Of a DNA stretch of 64,000 nt, positions 46,831-56,126 are shown piece by piece. This stretch comes from Brachybacterium tyrofermentans (GTDB lineage: Bacteria; Actinomycetota; Actinomycetes; Actinomycetales; Dermabacteraceae). The translations under genes were made by a program, and so were the position numbers. The stretch lies in the NCBI RefSeq assembly GCF_014897585.1, contig NZ_JABUXW010000006.1, positions 124,001 through 188,000 of the forward strand, written 5' to 3'. How positions within the stretch are numbered: position 1 is the stretch's first letter; every line of letters starts with the position of its first letter. The notes beneath the pieces are model-generated. The model did no database searches. It was not told where the DNA came from and saw nothing but the letters and a program-made list of their open reading frames with translations.

Positions 46831-47036
46831 AGCGCTGATTGTTCCAGCACTGCGAGCCGAAACTCGCCACCGAGCTGTCAGATGAGACCGGCGCGACCTC
46901 CCGAGGCGCCGGTCGGAGCACTCGGAGGCAGTTCTCGGGTGGGCCCCGAGGGCCGTTCCGGCACACGGCGTGGATTCTCCCGGCACCCTGCGAGGCCCTG
47001 TGCGCGAATGTGACCGGCCCTGCGCACGTTCCGCCA

Positions 47037-47052
47037 GGCCCGTGCACGGGCC
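47037..47052. promoter_or_regulatory. 16-bp perfect palindrome in the coaA-glmS divergent region
   Basis: GGCCCGTGCACGGGCC is perfectly self-complementary. It lies 80 nt before the glmS start and 207 nt from coaA. A GTGCGC/GCGCAC inverted pair lies just to the left (47000-47027). The 301-nt gap contains no gene I can support, so these are candidate operators for either side. Confidence 0.45.
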
Positions 47053-47131
47053 CCTGCCACAGTGAGGAACGACTCCCACGGATTCCGTGCGCAGGACGAG
47101 ATCCACGGCCGGGATCACTAGCGTGAGCGGC

Positions 47132-49000
47132 ATGTGTGGAATCGTCGGATATGCAGGCCCGCAGGCAAAGGCCCCCTCCTCCCGTCCCGTGGACGTCGCC
47201 CTCCAGGGCCTCGCCCGCCTCGAGTACCGCGGCTATGACTCCGCGGGTGTCGCCGTGATCGATGACGGCTCCGTGCGCGTCACCAAGCGCGCGGGCAAGC
47301 TCGCGAACCTCCGTGCCGCCCTCGAGGGCGGCGCCGAGACCACCGGGCGCGTCGCGATCGCCCATACCCGCTGGGCCACCCACGGCGGCCCCACCAATAC
47401 CAACGCCCACCCGCACCTCGGCGGCCGCCACGGCGAGCTCGCCGTCGTGCACAACGGCATCATCGAGAACTTCGCCCACCTGCGTGCCGAGCTCGAGGCC
47501 GACGGGTACGCCTTCACCTCCGAGACCGACTCCGAGGCCGCCGCCCACCTGGTGGCCCGCGAGATGGAGACCGCCGGGGACCTCACCGAGGCGATGCGCC
47601 GCGCCGCCGCCTCGCTCGAGGGCGCCTTCACCCTGCTCGCCGTGCATCAGGACGCCCCCGACACGGTCGTCGCCGCCCGCCGCAACTCCCCGCTGGTCGT
47701 GGGACTGGGCGAGGGCGAGAACTTCCTGGGCTCCGACGTCGCCGCCTTCGTGGACTCCACCAAGGAGGCCCTGGAGATCGGCCAGGACCAGGTCGTCACC
47801 GTCACCGCGGACGACGTGGCCATCATCGACTTCGAGGGCCACGAGGTCACCGACGCCAAGCGCTACACGATCGAGTGGGACGCCGCGGCCGCGCAGAAGG
47901 GCGGCTACCCGTCCTTCATGGCCAAGGAGATCCACGAGCAGGCGAGCGCCGTGGCCGACACCCTGCTGGGCCGGCTCGAGGACGGCTCCCTCAAGCTCGA
48001 CGAGATGGACATCGATCCCTCCGTGCTGCGCAGCGTCGACAAGATCGTCGTGGTCGCCTGCGGCACCGCCGCGAACGCCGGCGCCGTGGCGAAGTACGCC
48101 ATCGAGCACTGGTGCCGCATCCCCACCGAGGTCGAGCTCGCCCACGAGTTCCGCTACCGCGACCCGGTCGTCACCGAGAAGACCCTCGTGGTCGCGATCT
48201 CGCAGTCCGGCGAGACCATGGACACCCTGATGGCCGTGCGCCACGCCCGCGAGCAGGGCGCCAAGGTCATCGCGATCTGCAACACCCGCGGCTCCACCAT
48301 CCCGCGCGAGTCCGATGCCGCCCTGTACCTGCACGTGGGCCCCGAGATCGCCGTCGCCTCCACCAAGGCGTACCTGGGGCAGATCGCGGCCTGCTACCTG
48401 CTGGGCCTGTTCCTGGCGCAGGTGCGCGGCAACCTCTATCCCGACGAGATCGCCGCACTGATGGGCGACCTCGAGCAGATCCCCGAGCAGATCCAGCAGG
48501 TGCTGGACAGCTCCGCGCAGGTCGAGAAGCTCGCCCAGGACATGAAGGACGCCACCAGCGTGCTGTTCCTGGGTCGCCACGTCGGCTACCCGACCGCCAT
48601 GGAGGGCGCGCTCAAGCTCAAGGAGATCGCCTACATCCACGCCGAGGGCTTCGCCGCCGGCGAGCTCAAGCACGGTCCGATCGCGCTCGTCGAGGAGGGG
48701 CAGCCGGTGTTCGTCATCGTGCCCTCGCCCAACGGCCGCCACTCCCTGCACTCCAAGGTCGTCTCCAACATTCAGGAGGTGCGCGCCCGCGGCGCCCGCA
48801 CGCTGGTGATCGCCGAGGAGGGCGATGACGCAGTGCTTCCCTACGCCGACGAGGTGATCCGGGTGCCCGCGACCCGCACCCTGTTCGCCGCGCTGCTGAC
48901 CGTGATCCCGCTGCAGATCTTCTCCTGCGAGCTCGCCACGGCGAAGGGCCTGGACGTGGACCAGCCGCGCAACCTGGCGAAGTCCGTCACCGTCGAATGA
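47132..49000 (+). CDS. glmS: Glutamine-fructose-6-phosphate aminotransferase (isomerising)
   Basis: A 622-residue enzyme making glucosamine 6-phosphate. The start is fixed by the N-terminal nucleophile: [11 protein letters not shown], with Cys exposed after Met removal. The glutaminase domain (1-240) has [29 protein letters not shown] (key TRWATHG) and VHNGIIENF. Two SIS domains follow, with [44 protein letters not shown], and the C-terminal NLAKSVTVE. No glmS ribozyme is recognisable upstream. GlmM, the next enzyme, is encoded 2 kb to the left. Confidence 0.97.
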   Translation: MCGIVGYAGPQAKAPSSRPVDVALQGLARLEYRGYDSAGVAVIDDGSVRVTKRAGKLANLRAALEGGAETTGRVAIAHTRWATHGGPTNTNAHPHLGGRHGELAVVHNGIIENFAHLRAELEADGYAFTSETDSEAAAHLVAREMETAGDLTEAMRRAAASLEGAFTLLAVHQDAPDTVVAARRNSPLVVGLGEGENFLGSDVAAFVDSTKEALEIGQDQVVTVTADDVAIIDFEGHEVTDAKRYTIEWDAAAAQKGGYPSFMAKEIHEQASAVADTLLGRLEDGSLKLDEMDIDPSVLRSVDKIVVVACGTAANAGAVAKYAIEHWCRIPTEVELAHEFRYRDPVVTEKTLVVAISQSGETMDTLMAVRHAREQGAKVIAICNTRGSTIPRESDAALYLHVGPEIAVASTKAYLGQIAACYLLGLFLAQVRGNLYPDEIAALMGDLEQIPEQIQQVLDSSAQVEKLAQDMKDATSVLFLGRHVGYPTAMEGALKLKEIAYIHAEGFAAGELKHGPIALVEEGQPVFVIVPSPNGRHSLHSKVVSNIQEVRARGARTLVIAEEGDDAVLPYADEVIRVPATRTLFAALLTVIPLQIFSCELATAKGLDVDQPRNLAKSVTVE

Positions 49001-49053
49001 GGTTCTGACCTGCGCTTCCGCAGACACCCGGGTCAGGGTGTGATACTGCGGGG

Positions 49054-49497
49054 ATGAGCAGCATTCCCCTCGCGACCACGGCGCCCGGCCCCGAAGACAG
49101 CTTCGGAGGCCGGGCGTTCGCGCCTGCGGACGACGGCACCGTGGTGGGGGTGGGCATCGACGTCGTGGACATCTCCCGGCTCGCGGGGATGATCGACCGC
49201 ACCCCGGCCCTGCTCGAGCGCCTGTTCACCCCGGGGGAGCGGGGGCTCTCGGATGCTTCGCGGGCCGCTCGGGTCGCCGCGAAGGAGGCCGTGGGCAAGG
49301 CGCTCGGCGCCCCCGGGGACTTCTCCTGGCAGGACGTCACCGTGCAGAAGACGCCGACGCGACGCCCCTATTTGCGGCTGCGCGGGGCGACGCTGCGGGC
49401 CGCCGAGCAGGCCGGGGTGCGCCACCTGCACCTCTCGCTCTCGCACGACGGGGACATCGCCACGGCGATCGTGGTCGCGGAACGGGAGCACCGATGA
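49054..49497 (+). CDS. acpS: Holo-[acyl-carrier-protein] synthase
   Basis: A 147-residue phosphopantetheinyl transferase that activates ACP for fatty acid synthesis. Motif 1 is GVGIDVVDISRL (32-43) with the metal Asp, followed by RLFTPGERGL and ARVAAKEAVGKALG with the catalytic Glu/Lys, and LSLSHDGDIATAIVVAE at the end. About 30 N-terminal residues precede the usual start; a GTG within the VGVGID region would be the minimal start. A GATACT hexamer 6 nt before the ATG suggests leaderless transcription. It overlaps nnrDE by ATGA. Confidence 0.95.
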   Translation: MSSIPLATTAPGPEDSFGGRAFAPADDGTVVGVGIDVVDISRLAGMIDRTPALLERLFTPGERGLSDASRAARVAAKEAVGKALGAPGDFSWQDVTVQKTPTRRPYLRLRGATLRAAEQAGVRHLHLSLSHDGDIATAIVVAEREHR

Positions 49498-50981
49498 TCA
49501 GCGCCTACACCGCCGAGGACATCCGCGCCGCAGAGCGCCCCGTGCTCGACGCGGGCCAGCCGCTCATGCAGCGCGCCGCCCGCGCCCTGGCCGGCCACGT
49601 CGCGAAGCGGCTGCGCACCCCGGAGGCACCGCATGTCCTCGCGCTGGTCGGCAGCGGCGCGAACGGCGGCGATGCCCTGCACGCGGCCGCGATCCTGCGC
49701 GGCGAGGGCATCACGGCGGACGCGATCACCACCGCGGGCACGCTCCACGAGGACGGAGCCGCCGCCCTGCGGGCCGCCGACGGGATGATCCATCCCCTCG
49801 GGCAGCTCGCCCCCGAGGCCATAGACGCCCTGCTCACCGAGGCGGACCTCGTGCTGGATGCGATCGTCGGCATCGGCGGGCGCCCCGAGATCCCCGCCGA
49901 TCTCGTCCCGCTGCTGGAGGCGGTCACCGCCGCCGGCGTCCCCGTGCTCGCCGTCGACCTTCCCAGCTTCGTCGACGCCACCACCGGTCAGGCCGCACCC
50001 GGTGCCCTCGTGGCCCAGGCGACGGTCACCTTCGGCGCGCTGAAGGCAGGGCTGCTGCTGCCCGGCGGTGCCGAGCGCGCCGGCCGCATCCATCCCGTCG
50101 ATCTCGGGCTGGAGGAGCATCTGCCCTCCGTCCCGGCGGTCCACCGGCTCGAGGACGAGGACGTGCGCGCCCTCTGGCCCCACCCCGGGCGGGACGCGAC
50201 CAAGTACTCCCGCGGCGTGGTCGCCCTCGCCGCGGGCAGCGTCCGCTTCCCCGGAGCGGCGGTGCTCGCGACCTCCGGCGCCGCCCGGGCCGGCGCCGGG
50301 ATGGTGCGCTGCGTGGCCCCGCAGGAGGTCCTGGACCTCGTGCTGCGGGCGCGCCCCGAGATCGTCGGCCACCGGACCGGCACCGTCGACCTCGAGGAGA
50401 TCGGACGCACGCACGCGCTCGTCGTCGGCCCCGGGCTCCCGGGTGAGGATCCTCGCACCCGCACCGGCGTGGCCCTCCTCGCCGACAGCGGGGGCCTGGA
50501 CCGCGGGGTGATCGACGCCGGGGGGCTCGAGGCGATCACGCCGCAGCAGCGTTTCGGCCCCGGCGTGGTCCTCACCCCGCACCGCGGAGAGGCCGACCGG
50601 CTCGCGGAGCGGCTCGGCGTGGACGCCCACCTCCCCGGGCCCGGGCTGGCGACCGCGCTCGCGGCACGGACCGGCGCAACCGTCCTGCTCAAGGGCGCGA
50701 TCACGCTCGTCGCCCCGGGCGACGGAGGGCCCCTTCGCAGCCAGGACGACGCGACGTCGCAGCTCGCCACGGCGGGCACCGGGGACGTGCTCGCCGGTGT
50801 GCTGGGCACCCTCCTCGCCGCCGGTCTCGAGGGGCCCGATGCCGCCGCGCTCGCTGCGATCCTGCACGGCCGAGCGGGCCGTCTCGCCTCCCTCGGAGGG
50901 CGCCTGCCGCTCGTCGCCCTCGACGTCGCCGATCACCTGCCCCGTGCCCTCGGGGATATCCTGGCGGACGCCCTGTCGTGA
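49494..50981 (+). CDS. nnr: Bifunctional NAD(P)HX epimerase/dehydratase
   Basis: A 495-residue metabolite-repair enzyme. The N-terminal YjeF_N domain (1-215) epimerises NAD(P)HX; it has LMQRAARALA, VGSGANGGDALHAAAIL (key GxGNNGGDG-like, here GSGANGGDA) and DLVLDAIVGIGG. The C-terminal ribokinase-like domain (225-495) is the ADP/ATP-dependent dehydratase, with KYSRGVVALAAGS, PGAAVLATSGAARAGAGMVR, LTPHRGEADRL, LLKGAITLV and ATAGTGDVLAGVLGTLLA. It overlaps acpS and is followed by alr, a frequent actinobacterial order. Confidence 0.95.
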   Translation: MISAYTAEDIRAAERPVLDAGQPLMQRAARALAGHVAKRLRTPEAPHVLALVGSGANGGDALHAAAILRGEGITADAITTAGTLHEDGAAALRAADGMIHPLGQLAPEAIDALLTEADLVLDAIVGIGGRPEIPADLVPLLEAVTAAGVPVLAVDLPSFVDATTGQAAPGALVAQATVTFGALKAGLLLPGGAERAGRIHPVDLGLEEHLPSVPAVHRLEDEDVRALWPHPGRDATKYSRGVVALAAGSVRFPGAAVLATSGAARAGAGMVRCVAPQEVLDLVLRARPEIVGHRTGTVDLEEIGRTHALVVGPGLPGEDPRTRTGVALLADSGGLDRGVIDAGGLEAITPQQRFGPGVVLTPHRGEADRLAERLGVDAHLPGPGLATALAARTGATVLLKGAITLVAPGDGGPLRSQDDATSQLATAGTGDVLAGVLGTLLAAGLEGPDAAALAAILHGRAGRLASLGGRLPLVALDVADHLPRALGDILADALS

Positions 50982-50994
50982 TCCTAGGAGCCCG

Positions 50995-52167
50995 ATGACC
51001 ATCCCGATCCCTGCTGAGGACCCTCGGCACGTGCCCAACCGGGCCGTGATCGACCCCTCGGCGATCACCCAGAACACCCGCGCCCTGACCGGTCTGCTCG
51101 AGGAGCACACCGCTCTCATGGCCGTGGTCAAGGCCGACGGGTACGGGCATGGCATGCTCACCGCCGCCCGTGCCGCCCTCGAGGGCGGTGCCACCTGGCT
51201 CGGCGTCGCCCACCCCGCCAGTGCGCTCGCCCTCAGCCGCGCCGGCCTCGACGTGCACATCCTGACCTGGCTGTACGAGCCGCACACCGCGGCGGTCGTG
51301 CTGCCCGACGTGATCAGCTCCGGGATCGACGTGTCCGTCGGCTCGCCCGAGATGCTCACGCTGGTCGCCGACGCCGCCCGCAAGGCCGACCGGCGCGCCC
51401 GCGTGCACCTGAAGATCGACACGGGCATGGGGCGCAACGGTGTCCTGCCCGAGCAGATCCGTCAGATCGGCGCCGCGATGCGGGAGGACGACTTCATCGA
51501 GGTCGTCGCCGCCTGGACCCACCTCACCAGCGCGGATGATCCCACGGATCCCTCCACCGACCAGGAGGTGTCGCTGTTCGACTCGGCCTGCGACGCGCTC
51601 GCCGACGAGGTGGGCCCGATCCCGCTGCAGCACCTTGCCAACTCCGCCGCGCTCCTGACCCGCCCTGACCTGCACCGCGATATCGTGCGACCCGGTATCG
51701 CCCTGTACGGCTACCCGCCGGTGGCGACCGACGTCCCGCTGCGCCCGGCGATGACCCTCACCAGCCGCCTGGCCCTGGTCAAGGAGGTTCCGGAGGGGCA
51801 CAGCATCGGCTACGGCCGGATCCGCTCCACCTCCCGCCGCACCCGACTGGGCCTGGTGCCGATCGGGTACGCCGACGGGCTGCACCGCGCCGGCAGCGAC
51901 CAGTGCGATGTGCTCGTGCGCACCGCCTCCGGTGATCACCGCGCCCCGCAGGTGGGGCGCATCAGCATGGACCAGATCGTCATCGATCTGGGGCCCGACA
52001 CCGACGCCCGCGCCGGCGACGAGGTGTTCGTGTTCGGCGACGCCGGGGAGGCCCCCACGGAGCCCTCCGCCACCACAGCCGTCGACTGGGCGCGCGCCGC
52101 CGGGACCATCCCCTACGAGGTCCTCACCTCCGTCTCCGGTCGCGTCACCCGCGAGGTGCGCGCATGA
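50995..52167 (+). CDS. alr: Alanine racemase
   Basis: A 390-residue PLP-dependent racemase providing D-alanine for peptidoglycan. The PLP lysine is K46 in AVVKADGYGHG. HLKIDTGMGRNG, LQHLANSAAL, RPGIALYGYPP, GYGRIRSTSRRTRLGLVPIGYADGLHR (with the second catalytic Tyr region) and VGRISMDQIVIDLG follow. TAGGAG lies 4 nt before the ATG at 50995. It overlaps tsaE by ATGA. Confidence 0.96.
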   Translation: MTIPIPAEDPRHVPNRAVIDPSAITQNTRALTGLLEEHTALMAVVKADGYGHGMLTAARAALEGGATWLGVAHPASALALSRAGLDVHILTWLYEPHTAAVVLPDVISSGIDVSVGSPEMLTLVADAARKADRRARVHLKIDTGMGRNGVLPEQIRQIGAAMREDDFIEVVAAWTHLTSADDPTDPSTDQEVSLFDSACDALADEVGPIPLQHLANSAALLTRPDLHRDIVRPGIALYGYPPVATDVPLRPAMTLTSRLALVKEVPEGHSIGYGRIRSTSRRTRLGLVPIGYADGLHRAGSDQCDVLVRTASGDHRAPQVGRISMDQIVIDLGPDTDARAGDEVFVFGDAGEAPTEPSATTAVDWARAAGTIPYEVLTSVSGRVTREVRA

Positions 52168-52805
52168 CCGGCCAGGGCGGCCTCGAGGCCGGGTCCCTCG
52201 ACGCCCAGACCCTGGAGGTCCGGACCGTCGACGCCGACGGGACCCGCGCCGTCGCGGTCGCTCTCGCCGGCGTGCTGCGGCCCGGCGACGTGCTGATCCT
52301 CGACGGGCCCTTGGGCGCCGGGAAGACCACCTTCACCCAGGGCCTCGGCGCCGGACTGGGAGTGCGTGGCCCCGTCGCCTCCCCGACCTTCGTCATCGAG
52401 CGGGTGCACCCGAGCCTCCGCGGCGGCCCCGCGCTCGTGCACGTGGACGCCTACCGGCTGGGCGCCGACGGGGATATCGACGACCTCGATCTGGAGGCGG
52501 ACCTCGACGAGGCCGTCACGGTCGTGGAATGGGGGCGGGGCCGCGTGGAGCACCTCGTGGACTCCTACCTGCTGCTCGAGCTCGAGCGCCCCGACCAGGT
52601 CGACGACCCCGACGACCCCGACGAGCCCCGTGCCCTGCGCCTGACCCCGAGCGGGCCGCGCTGGGACACGAGCTCCCGTGCCGAGCTGCTCGGCGCCCTG
52701 TCCCCGCTGGACGCCGTGGAGATCGACGGATCCGCAGCGCCGGACGCACCGGAGGATGCCCCGACCGGTTGCGCGACCGGATCGACCACTGAGGAGAACC
52801 GCTGA
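52164..52805 (+). CDS. tsaE: tRNA t6A biosynthesis ATPase TsaE
   Basis: A 213-residue P-loop ATPase that drives the TsaB-TsaD complex in making threonylcarbamoyl-A37 of tRNA. Walker A is GPLGAGKTTF (48-57). SPTFVIERVH, LVHVDAYRLG and AVTVVEWGRGR (Walker-B-like and partner) follow. The C-terminal 60 residues are an acidic Pro/Asp/Glu tail beyond the usual 150-160. Linked by ATGA to alr and by TGATG to tsaB. Confidence 0.93.
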   Translation: MTGQGGLEAGSLDAQTLEVRTVDADGTRAVAVALAGVLRPGDVLILDGPLGAGKTTFTQGLGAGLGVRGPVASPTFVIERVHPSLRGGPALVHVDAYRLGADGDIDDLDLEADLDEAVTVVEWGRGRVEHLVDSYLLLELERPDQVDDPDDPDEPRALRLTPSGPRWDTSSRAELLGALSPLDAVEIDGSAAPDAPEDAPTGCATGSTTEENR

Positions 52806-53500
52806 TGCTGCTGGGAATCGACACCTCCGGGGCTGTGAGCGTCGCCGTGGCGCGCGGCGCCCTCGACGGCACGACACCGGAGATCCTCACCGTGCACGGG
52901 GACGAGCGCTCGCGTCATCATGACGAGGTGCTGCTGTCCCTCGTGGACACGGCGATGGGTGAGGTGGGCGTGCAGCGCTCCGACCTCACCGGGATCGTCG
53001 TGGGGCGCGGCCCGGGCCCGTTCACCGGCCTGCGCGTGGGGCTGGTCGCCGCCCGCAGCATCGCCGGCGTGCTCGGGATCCCGCTGCACGGACTCAGCTC
53101 CCTCGATGCCCTCGCCCACCAGGCCCTGGCCACCACCGATGCCTCGCCTGTGACCGTCGGCGTGGCGCTGGATGCACGGCGCCGCGAGGTCTACCACGCC
53201 CGCTACCGTCGCGATGAGGACGGCACGGTGACCCGCACCAGCGAGCCCGCGGTCGACCTCCCGGCCGATGTCTCTGCGGAGCTGTCCGCCTGCGACCTGC
53301 TCGTCGGCTCCGGCACGGCGATCTATCCGGAGCTGCTCCCCGCCACCGTGGAGATGGCCCATGTGGACGCCGGGCATCTGATCCTCGCCGCCGCGCAGCT
53401 GGCCGGCCAGGGCATCGGCCTCTCCAGCACCGACCCGATGTACCTCCGCGAGCCCGACGCCGCCAAGCCCACCGCGCGCAAGAGCGCCCTGGGTCGTTGA
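52805..53500 (+). CDS. tsaB: tRNA t6A biosynthesis scaffold TsaB
   Basis: A 231-residue ASKHA-fold protein, partner of TsaD. It begins MLLGIDTSGAVSVAVA and contains HHDEVLLSLVDTAMGE, GIVVGRGPGPFTGLRVGLVAARSIA (the characteristic GPGSFTGLR-like loop, here GPGPFTGLR) and VALDARRREVYHARY. One nucleotide overlaps tsaE. rimI follows after 16 nt, but tsaD, which normally comes next in actinobacteria, is missing from the window. Confidence 0.95.
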   Translation: MLLGIDTSGAVSVAVARGALDGTTPEILTVHGDERSRHHDEVLLSLVDTAMGEVGVQRSDLTGIVVGRGPGPFTGLRVGLVAARSIAGVLGIPLHGLSSLDALAHQALATTDASPVTVGVALDARRREVYHARYRRDEDGTVTRTSEPAVDLPADVSAELSACDLLVGSGTAIYPELLPATVEMAHVDAGHLILAAAQLAGQGIGLSSTDPMYLREPDAAKPTARKSALGR

Positions 53501-53516
53501 GCACGGAGCAGCGGAG

Positions 53517-54116
53517 ATGACGACCAGAGACGGCGCCGGGGCGGGAGCTGGCGCAGGCGCTGGCGCAGGCGCTGGGGCGGGAGCTGGCGCTGGCGCTGGC
53601 GCAGGCGCTGGGGCGGGAGCTGGCGCCGCATCATCGCCAGACGGCACGACCCCGGAGGCATGGGCGTTGCGCCTCGCGACCCCCGCCGATGTCGAGGAGA
53701 TCGCCTTCGCCGAGCTCGAGCTGTTCCCCGACGAGGCCTGGAATGTCTTCCAGCTCGCCGAGGAGATCGAGCACCCCGACCGGCGCTACGTGATTGCCGC
53801 CGCGGGTGCTGACGCGAGCGGAGAGCTGCTCGGCTACGCCGGGATCATGCTGGCCGGCGACCTGGCGGACCTGCACACCATCGGCACCCTGCGCGAGAGC
53901 GTCGGCATCGGCCGCGCCCTGCTCGCCTGGTGCGAGGAACAGGCGCGACGCGGGGGAGCGGAGCGGCTTCTCCTCGAGGTGCGCGAAGACAACGACCGGG
54001 CCAGGTCCTTCTACGCGCGGGCTGGCTACCAGGAGATCGACCGCCGCAAGGGCTACTACCGGATCCGGGGTCGACGCATCGACGCCCTGGTCATGCAGCG
54101 TGACCTCGGAGCCTGA
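53517..54116 (+). CDS. rimI: Ribosomal-protein-alanine N-acetyltransferase family with a (Gly-Ala)16 leader
   Basis: A 199-residue GNAT. The acetyltransferase part starts near residue 49 (WALRLATPADVEEIAFAELELFPDEAWN) and has the acetyl-CoA motif LHTIGTLRESVGIGRALLAWCEEQARR, with EVREDNDRARSFYARAGYQEIDRRKGYY. RimI acetylates the N-terminal alanine of S18. The canonical Q/RxxGxG loop reads R-E-S-V-G-I-G. Residues 6-37 are sixteen Gly-Ala dipeptides, encoded by a 96-nt repetitive tract (53532-53627). GGAG precedes the ATG. Confidence 0.88.
   Translation: MTTRDGAGAGAGAGAGAGAGAGAGAGAGAGAGAGAGAASSPDGTTPEAWALRLATPADVEEIAFAELELFPDEAWNVFQLAEEIEHPDRRYVIAAAGADASGELLGYAGIMLAGDLADLHTIGTLRESVGIGRALLAWCEEQARRGGAERLLLEVREDNDRARSFYARAGYQEIDRRKGYYRIRGRRIDALVMQRDLGA
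53532..53627. repeat. Coding GC-rich tandem repeat, (Gly-Ala)16
   Basis: Hexamers of the form GGNGCN, arranged in higher-order blocks of GGGGCGGGAGCTGGCGCA-like sequence, encode Gly-Ala dipeptides 6-37 of RimI. Unit length 6 keeps the frame after any gain or loss. Confidence 0.95.
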
Positions 54117-54266
54117 GCAGACTCGCCTGCACCCCGCTGCGCGCCTGCTCTGCTCTGGCACCGAGTTGCTGGCCGGCACCCGTCGCCCCCGCCGTCGCGC
54201 CCGGTGGAGGAACCCTCCGCTCCCGCTCGGTGAGATGCCCGTGACACGCCCGTGGGCGCCTGTCGA

Positions 54267-54312
54267 CTCCCTCGTTTCGTGTCGCTAGCGGGATGTTTCG
54301 GTGGATTGGGTG
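54267..54312. repeat. Solo copy of the glmM-coaA hairpin element
   Basis: CTCCCTCGTTTCGTGTCGCT and the following AGCGGGATGTTTCGGTGGAT align with the partial unit at 45804-45848 at about 33 of 45 positions, sharing TCCCTCG, CGTGTC, AGCGG, TGTTTCG/CGTTTCG and the GGTG end. It lies in the 297-nt gap between the convergent rimI and ABC permease genes, which has no other supported feature apart from a GGGGCGGGGC-rich stretch. Confidence 0.65.
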
Positions 54313-54413
54313 GGCGTGACGGCTGGGGGCGCTGACGGGCAGGTCGGCTGCGACCTGATCGGAGGGATCGGCAGCAGGCCTGGGTGGAGACGGGGCGGGG
54401 CGGGGGCGTGCGC

Positions 54414-56126
54414 TCAGAGGAAGTCGCGCACCTTCTGGAACAGATCCGGATAGCGGCTGGTCAGCCGCGCCACTCCGATGCGCAGGCCCACCAGGAAGGC
54501 GACGATGCCGACGGCGAGCGAGAGGATCCCGGCGACGAGCAGCAGCAGATCGCTGCCCACCACGAGCCCCCAGATCGCCAGGCCGACCGTCGGGATCTGC
54601 GGCACGAACACCGCGACCATGGCGATCGTCATCGTGAGCATCGCGTTCGTGCTCGAGGCGGACTTGTCCTTCATCGGATTGGTGCCGGGGGCGGATGCCG
54701 GGTAGGGCAGGATCGCCGAGATCGCGACCGAGGCACCCCATCCGGTGGCCATCGTGCCGAGGGAGGCCAGCACGATGAGCGGAATGAGATGGGGGAGGCC
54801 GTACAGCAGCGGGATCACGGCGGAGACCACGATCACCGGCGGCACCATGATCACGGCGATCGCCGCGACCCGGCCCAGCAGATTCGCGCGCGCCGGGAGA
54901 TTCGCCGTGATATTCACCCAGCCGGACGGACCGTCGAACCCGATCTCGTTGCACAGGCTGAGCCCGCTGAGGCCGCACATCAGGACCACCATGGCGAGCA
55001 TCATCGACCGCGACTCCGGGAGCATCATCCCCATCGCCACGAGGAACACGATGATCAGCGGATAGATGCCGATCGCGGCCAGGTATCGGGTGTCGCGGCG
55101 CCAGTAGCGCAGCGACTTGCCCATCATCGCTCCGAAGGCCGACGGCTTCACGAAGCGCGGCACCAGGGCGGAGACCTTCGTGGTCCCGGAGGAGGCGTCA
55201 CCGGTCAGAGCCGACGTCAGCGAGGCGTCCAGCGAACGACGCCACCACAGCCAGGTCAGCGCGATCGTCGCCGCCCCGATCGCCAGGCGCAGGAGCGCCG
55301 GCACCACATGGCCCTCGGCGAGGTCCATGGGCACCGCGAAGAGTGCGCCGAAGGGGGTCCAGGTCAGCACATCGATGACGGTGGGCAGCCAGCGCATCAC
55401 GAAGTCGACGTCGATCTCCGAGACCTTCTGCATGCCCAGGGAGAAGCCGTAGATCACGGCGAACATGGCCAGCATGCCGATGATCCCGCCCAGCTCGCGC
55501 CCGCTGCGGGACGAGGCGCGGCTCGCCGAGTGCGCGAACCAGGCGCGCGGCAGCAGCAGGCACAGGGCGAGGCCGGCGAGGTTCGCCGGGATGAGCAGCA
55601 CCACGGCGGCGATGATCCACCCCACGCCCTGGCCGAAGAGCACCAGCCACAGCACCTCGAAGGCGGTGGCGATGACCAGCGCGACCAGGGTGAACAGACT
55701 GGGCAGGCCGAGCATGGCCGCAGCGAGCAGCCCGGGCTGCAGCTCCTTGCCGTTGCGCGGGAACAGGGCGAAGCGGCGTGGATCCAGCGTGTCGTCGAGG
55801 CCGAAGGCCAGCACGGGGATCAGGAACCACAGCAGAACGGTCAGGGCGCCGAGACCGCGGATGATCATCGGGAACAGATCACCCTCGCCGCTCCACAGCG
55901 TCGCGCCGAGGAAGGCGAACACCAGGCCGACGAGACCGCCGAGCGCATACAGGCCGCCGAGGATCGTCCCGACGAGCTTGCCGATGTTCTTGCGGTAGGA
56001 GCGCTTCCACAGGGTCCACTTCAGCGTCACCAGGAGGCGGATCAGGGACTTCTGGGAGACCGCGCCGTGGTGGACGCCTGCTGCGGAGGCGGTCGCGGTG
56101 TGCTCGCTGCTCAGGACTCCAACCAC
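54414..56126 (-). CDS. ABC transporter permease
   Basis: A 570-residue integral membrane protein with about twelve hydrophobic segments in clusters and a central cytoplasmic part (about 290-350). It has no binding-protein signature and matches the ABC-2-like large actinobacterial exporter permeases encoded behind a single ATPase. The substrate is unknown. The start is GTG at 56126, overlapping the ATPase gene's 3' end by 16 nt. It is convergent with rimI. Confidence 0.82.
   Translation of the reverse strand: MVGVLSSEHTATASAAGVHHGAVSQKSLIRLLVTLKWTLWKRSYRKNIGKLVGTILGGLYALGGLVGLVFAFLGATLWSGEGDLFPMIIRGLGALTVLLWFLIPVLAFGLDDTLDPRRFALFPRNGKELQPGLLAAAMLGLPSLFTLVALVIATAFEVLWLVLFGQGVGWIIAAVVLLIPANLAGLALCLLLPRAWFAHSASRASSRSGRELGGIIGMLAMFAVIYGFSLGMQKVSEIDVDFVMRWLPTVIDVLTWTPFGALFAVPMDLAEGHVVPALLRLAIGAATIALTWLWWRRSLDASLTSALTGDASSGTTKVSALVPRFVKPSAFGAMMGKSLRYWRRDTRYLAAIGIYPLIIVFLVAMGMMLPESRSMMLAMVVLMCGLSGLSLCNEIGFDGPSGWVNITANLPARANLLGRVAAIAVIMVPPVIVVSAVIPLLYGLPHLIPLIVLASLGTMATGWGASVAISAILPYPASAPGTNPMKDKSASSTNAMLTMTIAMVAVFVPQIPTVGLAIWGLVVGSDLLLLVAGILSLAVGIVAFLVGLRIGVARLTSRYPDLFQKVRDFL

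Noticed and set aside
47087-47131. GlmS start upstream of the MCGIVGY methionine
   Set aside because: The catalytic cysteine must become the N-terminal residue after Met removal, which fixes the start at 47132.
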